Positions 40,453-49,389 of a stretch of 64,000 nt of DNA are shown here, piece after piece. This DNA is from Sphingomonas adhaesiva (GTDB lineage: Bacteria > Pseudomonadota > Alphaproteobacteria > Sphingomonadales > Sphingomonadaceae). A model generated the notes under the pieces. It was not told the origin of the DNA and ran no database searches. It was given only the letters and a program-made list of their open reading frames with translations. The translations under genes were made by a program, and so were the position numbers. The DNA is taken from NCBI RefSeq assembly GCF_036946125.1, contig NZ_JAQIJT010000002.1, forward strand, positions 2,106,001-2,170,000, in the 5' to 3' direction. How positions within the stretch are numbered: the stretch's first letter is position 1; the number at the start of each line of letters is the position of its first letter.

Positions 40453-42147
40453 TCAGAACAGCCCGTCGTCGTCGTCGAACGACACCGCGGCGGGGGCCGG
40501 CGGCGCCGCCGCTTCCATCCCCGGCAGCACGAACAGCGCGTGGACGTCACGCTCGCACGCCATCGTGTAGAGCCGCGCGATCCACGGCAGCAGCTCGCGC
40601 AACGCTTCCTCGTCGTCCGCGGTCAGCTCGGCGCCGTCCGCCGTCGCCGACTGGAGCGACAGCCGGTCGGCGACCGTCAGCAGCATCTGCGTGAACGACT
40701 GCTGGTCGCCCAGGTCGCTGGCGCTCGCCTGAAGCATCGCGATGATGCCCTGCGCCTCGTCGCCGCCGCGCGTCATCGCCGCGCCGGAACTGTCGCAGGC
40801 GCTGCGGACCACCGCCAGCGCTTCGTTCAGCACCAGCCCGCCGTCGTCCGCCCCGCCGTCCTGGACGAGGTCGATCGTGCCCAGCGCCTCGATCTGATGC
40901 GTGACCGCGACGCGCAGCTTGTCGAGGTTCGTGGCACACGGCGCCACCTCCTTGGCGATCACCGCGACCGCGCGCCCCTTCTCGCCGTGACGGCGCGACA
41001 GCAGCCGCGTGTTGGTGGAGATGTCCTGCACGTCCACCGCGATATGCTGGATCCGCTCCAGTCCCTGCGCCAGCTCGCCCAGCGTCTGCGTGACGAACCC
41101 GGTCAGCGAGGCCAGATGCGCATCCGCCTCGCACAATTGCGCGGTGACGGTGCCCAGCTTCGCGATATCCTGCTCCAGCATCTCCAGGATCCGCCCATCG
41201 CCGCCACCGCCGTGCGACGCGATCAGCTCCCCCAGCTGCCCGGCCAGCGGCGCCAGACGATCGAGCGAGCGGACGATCGCGTCGATCTCCTGCTGGAAAT
41301 CGCCCGCCATCGCGCGCAGCTGCGCCTCGACCAGCCGCTCGATATGCGCGCGCGCGGCCGGCATCAGCCCGGCCTGCGGATCGTAGATGCGCTGAAGGAT
41401 GGTGACGCAATGCTCGGCGCGCTGGCGCACGCTGTCGCCGATCTGGATCGCGCCCAGCACGCGCGCGACCTCGGCCTGCACCGTCCGCACGATCGTGCCG
41501 ACGCGGTCGGTCATCCGCACCACCGCGTCGACATGCTCCTGCAGCGCGCCCGCGTTCGCGGTCAGCTGATCGGGGACGTGGCTGCCGGCGCGGGCGCCCT
41601 CTTCGGACAGCAGGCGGTCGGCCTTGCGCACGTCGCCCACCACGCCGTTGAACTGGTCCAGCTCCCGCGTCAGCCGCGCGATCTCGCGCCGCCCGCTTTC
41701 CAGCTTGCCGTCCATGCCCGTCACGAAGTCGACGAACGCCGCCTCGCCCGACGAGGTGATCTTGATGTTCATCCCGTAGATGCCGAGCAGGTCGAGGATC
41801 GTGCGGATCTCCGCCAGCATGGCGCGCAGCTCGCGCGTGCGCGTCGTCAGCGTGTCGATCTCGTCCGCCCGTCGCCGCTGCGCATCGGGCAGCGTGCGCA
41901 GGCGATGCGCCACCCGGCGCAACCGCTCCACCGCCGCCCCCGCGGTTTCGGGCGCCAGCGAGCGCCGGATCTCGTCGAGTCCCGAGGCCATGCGGTCGAT
42001 CGTGCCGATCGACGCCGCCAGGGACTCGCCGACGGTGCGGAAGCACGTCTCCAGCCCCGCCATGCTGGTATCCAGATGGCGCGCCGCATCGCCGGCGGAC
42101 ACCAGTTCCGCCCCCTCGCCTGCGCCCGCGATCCTGCTCATGTCCAT
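40453..42147 (-). CDS. Unrecognised coiled-coil protein, last gene of the chemotaxis operon
   Basis: A 564-aa soluble protein, almost all helical with long heptad stretches. Residues of about 360-405 (HIAVDVQDISTNTRLLSRRH, then GEKGRAVAVIAKEVA) resemble the signalling hairpin tip of methyl-accepting proteins (NTxLLxLNA...GxxGxGFAVVAxEV), but the tip is altered. There is no transmembrane segment or sensor domain. The C-terminus is Ala/Pro-rich and ends in acidic FDDDDGLF. The start at 42147 (MDMSRIAG) has TAGGAGA 8 nt upstream, and cheB ends 11 bp away. A role as soluble receptor-like or CheA/CheY-binding protein is inferred from place and the hairpin. Confidence 0.72.
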   Translation of the reverse strand: MDMSRIAGAGEGAELVSAGDAARHLDTSMAGLETCFRTVGESLAASIGTIDRMASGLDEIRRSLAPETAGAAVERLRRVAHRLRTLPDAQRRRADEIDTLTTRTRELRAMLAEIRTILDLLGIYGMNIKITSSGEAAFVDFVTGMDGKLESGRREIARLTRELDQFNGVVGDVRKADRLLSEEGARAGSHVPDQLTANAGALQEHVDAVVRMTDRVGTIVRTVQAEVARVLGAIQIGDSVRQRAEHCVTILQRIYDPQAGLMPAARAHIERLVEAQLRAMAGDFQQEIDAIVRSLDRLAPLAGQLGELIASHGGGGDGRILEMLEQDIAKLGTVTAQLCEADAHLASLTGFVTQTLGELAQGLERIQHIAVDVQDISTNTRLLSRRHGEKGRAVAVIAKEVAPCATNLDKLRVAVTHQIEALGTIDLVQDGGADDGGLVLNEALAVVRSACDSSGAAMTRGGDEAQGIIAMLQASASDLGDQQSFTQMLLTVADRLSLQSATADGAELTADDEEALRELLPWIARLYTMACERDVHALFVLPGMEAAAPPAPAAVSFDDDDGLF

Positions 42148-42158
42148 CGTTCGATCTC

Positions 42159-43232
42159 CTAGCGCGCGGTCGCCTGAAGCAGCTCGCGGGCGACGCCGGC
42201 GAGCGGGATGACCCGGTCCGCCGCGCCGCGCGCGATCGCTTCCTTGGGCATGCCGAACACCACCGAGGATGCCTCGTCCTGCGCGAAGGTCCGCGCGCCC
42301 GCCTCCTTCATCTCCAGCAGCCCGCGCGCGCCGTCGTCGCCCATCCCGGTCAGGATGATGCCGACCGCATTGGCGCCTGCGTTGCGCGCGGCGGAGCGGA
42401 ACAGCACGTCCACCGACGGACGGTGCCGCGATACCAGCGGCCCCTCGCGCACCGATACGACGTACCGCGCGCCCTGCCGCTCCAGCATCGTGTGGCGCAG
42501 CCCGCCCGGCGCAATCAGCACGCGCCCGCGCATCACGGTGTCGCCGTCCTCGGCCTCCTTCACGTCGACCTGGCACAGTCCGTCGAGCCGCTTGGCGAAG
42601 GCGCGGGTGAAGCTTTCCGGCATGTGCTGCACGATGACGATGCCCGGCGAGTTGGCGGGCAGCGCCTCCAGCACCTCGCGCAGCGCCTCGGTCCCGCCGG
42701 TCGATGCGCCGATGCAGACCACCATCTCGGTCGTGCGGCTCATCGCGCGGCCGGTGGGCGGCGGCAGGACGGCGTCCGCGGTCAGCTTCTGCGCGGGCGC
42801 GGCGGCACGCGCCGCGCGGCGCGCGCCGATCCGCGCGTCGGCCGCACCCTTCACCGTCTCGCGGATCATCAGATGCGCCTCCGCCAGATGATCGGCGACG
42901 CCCACGCGCGGCTTCAGGATGACGTCGACCGCGCCGGCCTCCAGCGCCTGGAGCAGCGTCTCCGACCCCTCCTCCACCAGCGACGAGCACATCACGACCG
43001 GGATCGGCCGCTGGCTCATCAGCTTGCGCAGGAAGGTGATGCCGTCCATCCGCGGCATCTCCACGTCCAGCGTGATGACGTCGGGGATCTCGTTCTGGAT
43101 GTGACGCGCGGCGGCGAACGGATCGGCGGCGGCCGCGATCACCTCGATCTGCGGATCGGCGGACAGGATCGCGGTCATCGCCTGGCGCACGCTGGCGCTG
43201 TCGTCGATGATGAGCACACGGATCTTCTTCAT
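42159..43232 (-). CDS. cheB: Chemotaxis protein-glutamate methylesterase CheB
   Basis: A 357-aa two-domain response regulator. The receiver (1-125) has phospho-Asp56 in ITLDVEMPRMDG. A basic Ala/Arg-rich linker (about 130-165) leads to the CheB methylesterase domain with Ser177 (CIGASTGGTEAL), His203 (VQHMPESF) and about Asp299 (LTGMGDDGARG). Spacing equals E. coli CheB plus 13. It removes methyl groups from receptor glutamates and resets sensitivity. It starts 2 bp after the cheR stop, so the adaptation enzymes are made together. Confidence 0.96.
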   Translation of the reverse strand: MKKIRVLIIDDSASVRQAMTAILSADPQIEVIAAAADPFAAARHIQNEIPDVITLDVEMPRMDGITFLRKLMSQRPIPVVMCSSLVEEGSETLLQALEAGAVDVILKPRVGVADHLAEAHLMIRETVKGAADARIGARRAARAAAPAQKLTADAVLPPPTGRAMSRTTEMVVCIGASTGGTEALREVLEALPANSPGIVIVQHMPESFTRAFAKRLDGLCQVDVKEAEDGDTVMRGRVLIAPGGLRHTMLERQGARYVVSVREGPLVSRHRPSVDVLFRSAARNAGANAVGIILTGMGDDGARGLLEMKEAGARTFAQDEASSVVFGMPKEAIARGAADRVIPLAGVARELLQATAR

Positions 43233-43234
43233 CG

Positions 43235-44086
43235 TCACGTCCTTGCGAAGACGGTGTTCGCCACCGTGGTGAGCGGCAGGTCGAAGCCCGTGATCGATTC
43301 CGAATGGCCCAGGAACAGCAGCCCGCCCGGGCGCAGGCAGTCGGCGAGCCGCCGCACCACCTTCTCCTGCGTCGGCTTGTCGAAGTAGATCAGCACGTTG
43401 CGGCAGAAGATGATGTCCATCGGATCGCCCACCGGATAGCGCTCGTCCATCAGGTTCATCTGCGCGAAGCCGACCGAGGCGCGCAGCTCCGGCACGATCC
43501 GCACCTCGCTGCGCTTCGGATCGGTCGCGCGCAGCGAATAGCGCGCGCGCATCGACGCCGGCACGGGATCCAGCATCGAGGCGGGATAGACCCCGCGCCG
43601 CGCGGTGCGCAGCACCTCGCTGTCCAGGTCGGTCGCCAGGATGGCGTAGTCGGGGCCGCGCTGATCCCTGGCGAAGGCATCCAGCACCATCGCCAGCGTG
43701 TACGGCTCCGCACCCGTCGAACACGCCGCGCTCCACACCCGCAGCCGCGACTTCCCCTCGCTGCGCAGCCTGGGCAGCGCGGTCTCGACCATATAGTCGA
43801 AGTGCTTGGGCTCGCGGAAGAAATCGGTCTTGTTGGTGGTGACCGCGTTGATGAGGTGCTCGCTCTCGATCTCGAGATGATCGCCCTCGAACAGCCAGGC
43901 GCAATAGTCGCGCAGGCTCGACATCCCGTTGGCGCGGACGCGGCGGCGCAGGCGCCCCTCGATCATCGTCAGCTTGGCCGGGGGCAGCCGGATGCCCGCC
44001 TTGTCATAGATATACGCAGACAGACGGTCGAAGTCGCGGCGCGACAGCACATCGTCGTTGATCGGCACACGGGCGGCGTTGCGCAA
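43235..44086 (-). CDS. cheR: Chemotaxis protein methyltransferase CheR
   Basis: A 283-aa SAM-dependent methyltransferase for receptor glutamates. The N-terminal helical domain has DFDRLSAYIYDKAGIRLPPA and RLRRRVRANGMSSLRDYCAW. The SAM fold has VTTNKTDFFREPKHFDY, VWSAACSTGAEPYTLAM and IIFCRNVLIYFDKPTQEKVV. GLLFLGHSESI is near the end. All family blocks are present. It follows a perfect 16-bp hairpin that separates it from cheW and is the first of the cheR-cheB pair. Confidence 0.96.
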   Translation of the reverse strand: MRNAARVPINDDVLSRRDFDRLSAYIYDKAGIRLPPAKLTMIEGRLRRRVRANGMSSLRDYCAWLFEGDHLEIESEHLINAVTTNKTDFFREPKHFDYMVETALPRLRSEGKSRLRVWSAACSTGAEPYTLAMVLDAFARDQRGPDYAILATDLDSEVLRTARRGVYPASMLDPVPASMRARYSLRATDPKRSEVRIVPELRASVGFAQMNLMDERYPVGDPMDIIFCRNVLIYFDKPTQEKVVRRLADCLRPGGLLFLGHSESITGFDLPLTTVANTVFART

Positions 44087-44120
44087 CGGGTATCTCCTGC
44101 TAGCCCTGCGGGCGCAGAGG

Positions 44121-44156
44121 CCGGCCGACCGTCGCGGGATCGCGACGGTCGGCCGG
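44121..44156. promoter_or_regulatory. Perfect 16-bp hairpin between cheW and cheR
   Basis: CCGGCCGACCGTCGCG and its exact complement flank a 4-nt loop (GGAT on the plus strand). It lies 5 bp downstream of the cheW stop and about 35 bp upstream of the cheR start. There is no U-run. It may lower downstream expression by partial termination or guard an mRNA end after processing. Confidence 0.65.
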
Positions 44157-44161
44157 TCGGT

Positions 44162-44653
44162 TCAGGCGGCGAGCGACAGTGCGGCGATGGCGTCGCCCGC
44201 ACCGGCGGTGCCGAACAGGCGGTCGACGTCCAGCAGCGCGACGAAGCCGGCGCCGCGGCGCAGGATCGCGTCGATCTGTTCGGAGCGCCAGCGCCCGCCC
44301 AGGTCGGGCGCGCGCTCGACCGCGTCGGGGCCGAAGGTGCTGACGTCGGACACGCGGTCCACGACCAGCCCCAGCGCCAGCGGCTCGCCGCGATCGGCAG
44401 CGACGTCGACGACCAGGACGCGCGTCGCCAGCGTCGCCTCCGCCGGGCGCATGCCCAGCCGGACGCGCAGGTCCACCATCGGCACCGACAGGCCGCGCAC
44501 GTCGGTCAGCCCCAGGAACCATGCGGGCGCATCGGGCACGCGATAGGCGGGGCGGTGGTCCAGGATTTCGCGGACCGAGGCGACGGGGAGGCCGAATTCC
44601 TCCTCCCCGAGCCCGAAGACCACGACCTGGATGTCCTGGCCGGCGGTCGTCAT
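44162..44653 (-). CDS. cheW: Chemotaxis coupling protein CheW (second copy)
   Basis: A 163-aa CheW domain protein: VVVFGLGEEEFGLPVASVRE at the N-terminus, PAWFLGLTDVRGLSVPMVDL in the middle and LGLVVDRVSDVSTF later. It couples receptors to CheA. Its start overlaps the receptor gene stop (ATGA), so the receptor upstream and this CheW are probably made in step. It differs clearly from the other CheW at 46531-47034. Confidence 0.93.
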   Translation of the reverse strand: MTTAGQDIQVVVFGLGEEEFGLPVASVREILDHRPAYRVPDAPAWFLGLTDVRGLSVPMVDLRVRLGMRPAEATLATRVLVVDVAADRGEPLALGLVVDRVSDVSTFGPDAVERAPDLGGRWRSEQIDAILRRGAGFVALLDVDRLFGTAGAGDAIAALSLAA

Positions 44654-46455
44654 GCGGCGCGTCCGAATTCGGCGTCCTCGCCGTCCGGGCCGCCGTTGGT
44701 CAGGTCGAGCGCGAAGCCCCGCACGCGCGCCTGCTGATCGGCGACCGAGTTCGCCTTCGCCGCCGGCTTCTTCGCCGCCGGCCTGGTCGCGGCGGCCGGA
44801 CGGCTGGCGGGCTTGCGCACCGCGGCCTTCGGCTTGCCATGGCCCACGCCGTCGACGCGGAAGTAGGCGATGCCCTCCTGCAGCTCCTCGGCCTGGCTCG
44901 ACAGTTCCTCGGAGGTGGAGGAGATCTGCTCGGAGGCCGACGCATTCTGCTGCGTCACCTTGTCGAGCTGCTGGATCGCCTCGTTGATCTGCACCGCGCC
45001 GATGTCCTGCTCGCGGCAGGCCGCGCTGATCTCGGACACCAGCTCGGCGGTGCGGCGGATGTCGGGCACCAGCTTCGTCAGCATCTCGCCCGCCTCGGTC
45101 GCGGCCGACACGGTGTCGGACGACATGCCGCTGATCTCCGCCGCGGCGGTCTGGCTGCGCTCGGCCAGCTTGCGCACCTCAGCGGCGACGACGGCGAAGC
45201 CGCGGCCATGCTCCCCGGCGCGCGCCGCCTCGACCGCGGCGTTCAGCGCCAGCAGGTCGGTCTGACGCGCGATCTCCTGCACGATGCCGATCTTCTCGGC
45301 GATGGTGCGCATCGCGACGACCGCCTTCTGCACCGCCTGGCCGCTGATTTCGGCGTCCTGCGACGACTGGCGCGCGATCTTCTCGGTCTGGGTCGCGTTA
45401 TCGGCGTTCTGCTTGATGTTGGCCGCCATCTGCTCCATCGACGCGGACGCTTCCTCGGCGGCGGCGGCCTGCTCGGTCGCACCCTGCGACACCTGCTCCG
45501 AGGAGGACGACAGCTGCTGGCTGCCCGCCGCGACGTTCTGTGCCGCGATCGTGGTGTCGCCGACGACGCCGCGCAGGCGCTCGACCATCGACACCAGCGC
45601 ATGGCCCAGCATGTCCTTGTCCGACAGCGGCTGGTGCTCGACCGTCAGGTCGCCGCTCGCGATCGTATCGGCCAGCTGCGCGGTCTGGCGCAGGTTGGCG
45701 GTCATGCGGTTGACCGTATCGACCAGATCCTTGATCTCGTCGTTGGTCGTGACCTTCACGTCCTGCTCCAGGTCGCCGATGGCGACCGCCTCGATCGCGA
45801 CCGACGCGACCTTCAGCCCGCGCGACACGATGCGCGAGATCCAGAAGGCACCGGCGATCGCGACCAGCAGCGCCAGCGCGGCCGTGCCCAGCAGGATGTT
45901 GCGGCTGGACTCGTACAGGGCGGTGGTCTGCTCGTCGGTATCCGCCATCACCCTGGCCTGCAGCGCCTTCAGGGCATCGATGTCGCGCTGGAACTTGTCC
46001 AGGAGCTTCGTCTGCGTCGCGTTGCTCAGCCGGGTCGCCTCTTCGTTCTGGTTGGCGAAGCCGAGTTCGCGGATCTGGTCGAACGTCGGCTTGGTCTCAG
46101 CCCAGGTACGCTTGACGGCTTCCCATGCCGGGCGATCCCGGTCGATGGACAGCGCCAGGCCCTGGTCCATCAGCTTTTCCATGTCGGCTTCCTCGCTGGC
46201 CACCCGGTCGCGATAGGTGCGCATCAGCGACGGATCGGTGTTCAGGATCAGCGACTGCTGGTCGGCCAGCGACTGGCTCTGCTGGGTGTCGACCGCCTGC
46301 GCGATCGACAGCCGCTTGGCCGGACCCGCGATCACTTCGGAAATCGCGCTGTTCAGCGCCCCCATTTTGCTGATGCCGACGCCGACGACGGCCAGCAGCA
46401 GCAGGATGACGACGGCGAAACTCGCCGCCAGCTTCATTTTGATCGTAGCTCGCAT
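44650..46455 (-). CDS. Methyl-accepting chemotaxis protein
   Basis: A 601-aa receptor. The first helix is about residues 7-30 (KLAASFAVVILLLLAVVGVG). A four-helix-bundle sensor (about 35-185; SIAQAVDTQQSQSLADQQ) is followed by a second helix at about 188-210. HAMP region at about 211-315. The signalling tip is EIARQTDLLALNAAVEAARA, then GEHGRGFAVVAAEVRKLAE (about 410-450). The C-terminal 60 residues are Lys/Ala/Pro-rich without an NWETF-type docking peptide. The start at 46455 follows GGGGAGGA. Ligand unknown. It is the only receptor in the window, set between two cheW genes. Confidence 0.95.
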   Translation of the reverse strand: MRATIKMKLAASFAVVILLLLAVVGVGISKMGALNSAISEVIAGPAKRLSIAQAVDTQQSQSLADQQSLILNTDPSLMRTYRDRVASEEADMEKLMDQGLALSIDRDRPAWEAVKRTWAETKPTFDQIRELGFANQNEEATRLSNATQTKLLDKFQRDIDALKALQARVMADTDEQTTALYESSRNILLGTAALALLVAIAGAFWISRIVSRGLKVASVAIEAVAIGDLEQDVKVTTNDEIKDLVDTVNRMTANLRQTAQLADTIASGDLTVEHQPLSDKDMLGHALVSMVERLRGVVGDTTIAAQNVAAGSQQLSSSSEQVSQGATEQAAAAEEASASMEQMAANIKQNADNATQTEKIARQSSQDAEISGQAVQKAVVAMRTIAEKIGIVQEIARQTDLLALNAAVEAARAGEHGRGFAVVAAEVRKLAERSQTAAAEISGMSSDTVSAATEAGEMLTKLVPDIRRTAELVSEISAACREQDIGAVQINEAIQQLDKVTQQNASASEQISSTSEELSSQAEELQEGIAYFRVDGVGHGKPKAAVRKPASRPAAATRPAAKKPAAKANSVADQQARVRGFALDLTNGGPDGEDAEFGRAA

Positions 46456-46530
46456 GTTAAATCCTCCCCAGAGGGCGTGATATTGATGACAGGATGGACC
46501 CGGCACCGGCGCACCGGCGCGGTCGAATGT

Positions 46531-47034
46531 TCAGTGCAACGTGACCGGATCGTCCGCGCGGCCGGTCAGCCGGGCGAAGAGGTGCGGCAGGTCGGGCAGG
46601 ACGACCACGTCGCCCGCGCGCCGCACCAGGCACCGGACATGCTCGCGCGGCCAGCGGATGCCGATGACCGGCGCCTCCTCCGCATCGCCCGCATGGAGCA
46701 CCGTCACCTCGTTGACGCGGTCGGCGGCCAGCCCGATCAGGGTGGGATCGCCGTCCAGCTCCAGTTCGATGACGATGATGCGGCTGTCGGCGGTGGTGGC
46801 GTGCGCCTCCATGCCGAACGATCCGCGCAGATCCGCCAGCGGCACGATGCGCCCGCGGAAATTGATGACCGCCGCGGCCAGCGGATCGGCGCCGGGCACC
46901 CGGGTGATCGGCTGCACGTCCAGGATCTCCTGCACGATGCCGGCCTCCAGCGCGAAGGTCTCTCCGCCCAGGCCGAAGGTCAGCACCTCCAGCCCGCGCT
47001 CCGGCGTCCAGTTCGGTATCTTGCTGTATGGCAT
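46531..47034 (-). CDS. cheW: Chemotaxis coupling protein CheW (first copy)
   Basis: A 167-aa CheW domain protein: EVLTFGLGGETFALEAGIVQ, then EILDVQPITRVPG, followed by AAVINFRGRIVPLADLRGSF and LIGLAADRVNEVTVL. It bridges receptor and CheA. It lies 4 bp after the cheA stop and 75 bp before the receptor start. Two CheW paralogues in one operon suggest distinct partner preferences or a structural role in arrays. Confidence 0.93.
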   Translation of the reverse strand: MPYSKIPNWTPERGLEVLTFGLGGETFALEAGIVQEILDVQPITRVPGADPLAAAVINFRGRIVPLADLRGSFGMEAHATTADSRIIVIELELDGDPTLIGLAADRVNEVTVLHAGDAEEAPVIGIRWPREHVRCLVRRAGDVVVLPDLPHLFARLTGRADDPVTLH

Positions 47035-47038
47035 CGGC

Positions 47039-49024
47039 TTATCCAGCGGCGAGGCGCCGCTCCTCCCGTGGCTGGCCCAGCGCGACGAGCTGGGCGATGT
47101 CGAGGATCAGCGCGACCGAGCCGTCGCCCAGGATCGTGGCGCCGGCGAAGGACGCGACACCCCGGTGCAGCGGCGACATCGCCTTGATGACGGTCTGGTG
47201 GTTGCCGATGATCTGGTCGACGACCAGCCCGACCCGCTCGGCCCCGGTGCCGACGACCACGATCTTCTGATAGGTATCGGGGCGGGTGCCGGTATCGAAC
47301 ACCTCGCGCAGCCGCAGGAACGGGATCAGGCGCTCCCGAAGGGTGATGATGCTGCGCCCGCGCGAGCGCAGGTCCTCCTCCAGCGACAGCTCCAGGCATT
47401 CCTCGACCGCGGACAGCGGGATGACGTAGCGCCCCTCGCCCACCCGCACGAGCAGCCCCTCGATGATCGCCAGCGTCAGCGGGATGCGCAGCGTGATCGT
47501 CGATCCGGCGCCGTCGACGCTCTTCACCACGATCGATCCGCGCAGGCTCTCGATCGTGCGCTTCACCACGTCCATGCCGACGCCGCGCCCGGACAGGTTC
47601 GTCACCTGCGCCGCGGTCGAGAAACCGGGGTGGAAGATCAGCCCCAGCAGCTCGTCGTCCGACATTGGCTGGCCCGGCGTGATGAGGCCGTTGGCCTCCG
47701 CCTTCGCGCGGATACGGTCGCGCGCGATGCCGCGGCCGTCGTCGGTGATGGTGATGAGGACCTCGCCACCGGCCTGATGCGCGCTGAGGCGGATCAGCCC
47801 GGTGCCCGGCTTGCCCGCCGCGATACGATCCCCGGCCGTCTCCAGCCCGTGGTCGCAGGAGTTGCGGATGATGTGGACCAGCGGATCGAACAGCCGCTCG
47901 ATCACGGTCTTGTCGACCTCGGTCGTCTCGCCCTCGGTCACCAGTTCGATCGACTTGCCGGTCTCGATCGCCAGATCGTGGATCAGGCGGCGGAAGCGGC
48001 CGAACAGCGTCGACACCGGCACCATGCGCAGCACCATCATGGTGTCGCGCATCTCGCCGGCCAGCCGCTCGATCTCCTCGGACACGGAGCGCAGCGCCAG
48101 GTCCTGGCCATGCCCGGCCAGCTGCGACAGCCGGCTCTGCGCGATGACCAGTTCGCCGACGCGGTCCATCAGCGCGTCCAGCCGCTCGGCGGGCACGCGG
48201 ACATGCTCGCCCTGCGCGCGCGCCGCGGCGGCGGGCTGCCGGTTGCCGGCATCGTTGGCCGCGACGGGCGGCGCGACGACGTCGGCCGCCGGCCCGGGCG
48301 CCGCCTCGGGCGCCGGGTCGATGGCCTCCACCTGGCTGGCGAGCGGGGCGATCGTGATCTCCATGTCGTCCATGACGAACAGGAACACGTCCTCGATCGC
48401 ATCGCGGGTGATGTCGCCGATCAGCGTGCAGTCCCAGCCGACGAAGCAATGGTTGGGCACCAGTTCGTCCAGCGTCGGGATCGCATCGGTGCGCGCGACG
48501 ATCGTCGCCTCGCCCAGTTCGCGCAGTTCGTCGAGCAGCGCCAGCGGGTTGGTGCCGTTCGCCATCGCATCGGGCGGCAGCGTGAAGGTCAGCGTCCAGC
48601 CCTGCGTCGCGGCCGGCGCGACGGCAGCGGCGGCGGCGCCCGGTGCATCGACCCCGGCGGCGGCGTCGACCGCCGCGGCGAGCCGGTCGAGGATCGCCTG
48701 CCCCTCGGCCGGCGAGGCGGCACCGTCGACCAGCGCGCGCATGTGATCGCCCGCGGACAGGATGACGTCGACCAGCTCGGGCGTGGCGCGCACGTCGCCC
48801 TTGCGGACGCGGTCGAACGCGGTTTCGCAATGATGGGTGAACCCCGCCAGCGCGTCGAACCCGAACATCGCGCCCGAGCCCTTCAGCGTGTGGAGACCGC
48901 GGAAGACCGCGTTCACCAGGCCCAGGTCGCCCAGCCGGTCGCGCAGGTCCAGCAGCCCCTGCTCGACCTGTTCGAGAAGCTCCCCCGCCTCGATGCGGAA
49001 TGCGGCTGTCGGATCCTCGCTCAC
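47039..49024 (-). CDS. cheA: Chemotaxis histidine kinase CheA
   Basis: A 661-aa kinase. The Hpt domain (1-110) has phospho-His45 in RGLHTLKGSGAMFGF. A P2-like region is at about 135-225 (TLTFTLPPDAMANGTNP). The dimerisation domain has VRVPAERLDALMDRVGELVI. The ATPase has HIIRNSCDHGLE, ITDDGRGIARDRI, and GRGVGMDVVKRTIE. The CheW-like C-terminus has IIGNHQTVIKAM. It starts with GTG at 49024, overlapping the cheY stop (GTGA), so translation should be reinitiated from cheY. All catalytic parts are present. Confidence 0.96.
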   Translation of the reverse strand: MSEDPTAAFRIEAGELLEQVEQGLLDLRDRLGDLGLVNAVFRGLHTLKGSGAMFGFDALAGFTHHCETAFDRVRKGDVRATPELVDVILSAGDHMRALVDGAASPAEGQAILDRLAAAVDAAAGVDAPGAAAAAVAPAATQGWTLTFTLPPDAMANGTNPLALLDELRELGEATIVARTDAIPTLDELVPNHCFVGWDCTLIGDITRDAIEDVFLFVMDDMEITIAPLASQVEAIDPAPEAAPGPAADVVAPPVAANDAGNRQPAAAARAQGEHVRVPAERLDALMDRVGELVIAQSRLSQLAGHGQDLALRSVSEEIERLAGEMRDTMMVLRMVPVSTLFGRFRRLIHDLAIETGKSIELVTEGETTEVDKTVIERLFDPLVHIIRNSCDHGLETAGDRIAAGKPGTGLIRLSAHQAGGEVLITITDDGRGIARDRIRAKAEANGLITPGQPMSDDELLGLIFHPGFSTAAQVTNLSGRGVGMDVVKRTIESLRGSIVVKSVDGAGSTITLRIPLTLAIIEGLLVRVGEGRYVIPLSAVEECLELSLEEDLRSRGRSIITLRERLIPFLRLREVFDTGTRPDTYQKIVVVGTGAERVGLVVDQIIGNHQTVIKAMSPLHRGVASFAGATILGDGSVALILDIAQLVALGQPREERRLAAG

Positions 49025-49389
49025 CGCGCCAGCACCTTCTGCGCGACGCGGATCAGCTGCTCGGGCTGGAACGGCTTCACCAGCCAGCCCGTGGCCCCCG
49101 CGGCCTTGGCCTGCGCCTTCATCGAATCGTCCGATTCGGTGGTCAGGAAGATGATCGGCACGCCCGCCTGCGCCGGCTGCTGCCGCAGCGCGCGGATCAT
49201 CTCCAGCCCGTCCATGTTCGGCATGTTCAGGTCGGTGACGATCAGGTCGAAGCGCGACGCGGTCGCCTTCGCCAGGCCCTCGGCGCCGTCGGCGGCCTCG
49301 GTCACGGCATAGCCCGCGCCGGTCAGGGCGATGCGGATCGCCATCCGCAGGCTCGCGCTGTCGTCGACGGTCAGGATGGAAGCGGTCAT
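49021..49389 (-). CDS. cheY: Chemotaxis response regulator CheY
   Basis: A 122-aa single receiver domain. The acidic pocket is Asp9/Asp10 (ILTVDDSASLRM) with phospho-Asp53 (LIVTDLNMPNMDG), the switch Thr83 (FLTTESDDSM) and Lys105 (WLVKPF). It carries the signal from CheA to the motor or another output; the output is not visible here since no flagellar genes are present. It overlaps cheA and the STAS gene by four bases each. Confidence 0.94.
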   Translation of the reverse strand: MTASILTVDDSASLRMAIRIALTGAGYAVTEAADGAEGLAKATASRFDLIVTDLNMPNMDGLEMIRALRQQPAQAGVPIIFLTTESDDSMKAQAKAAGATGWLVKPFQPEQLIRVAQKVLAR

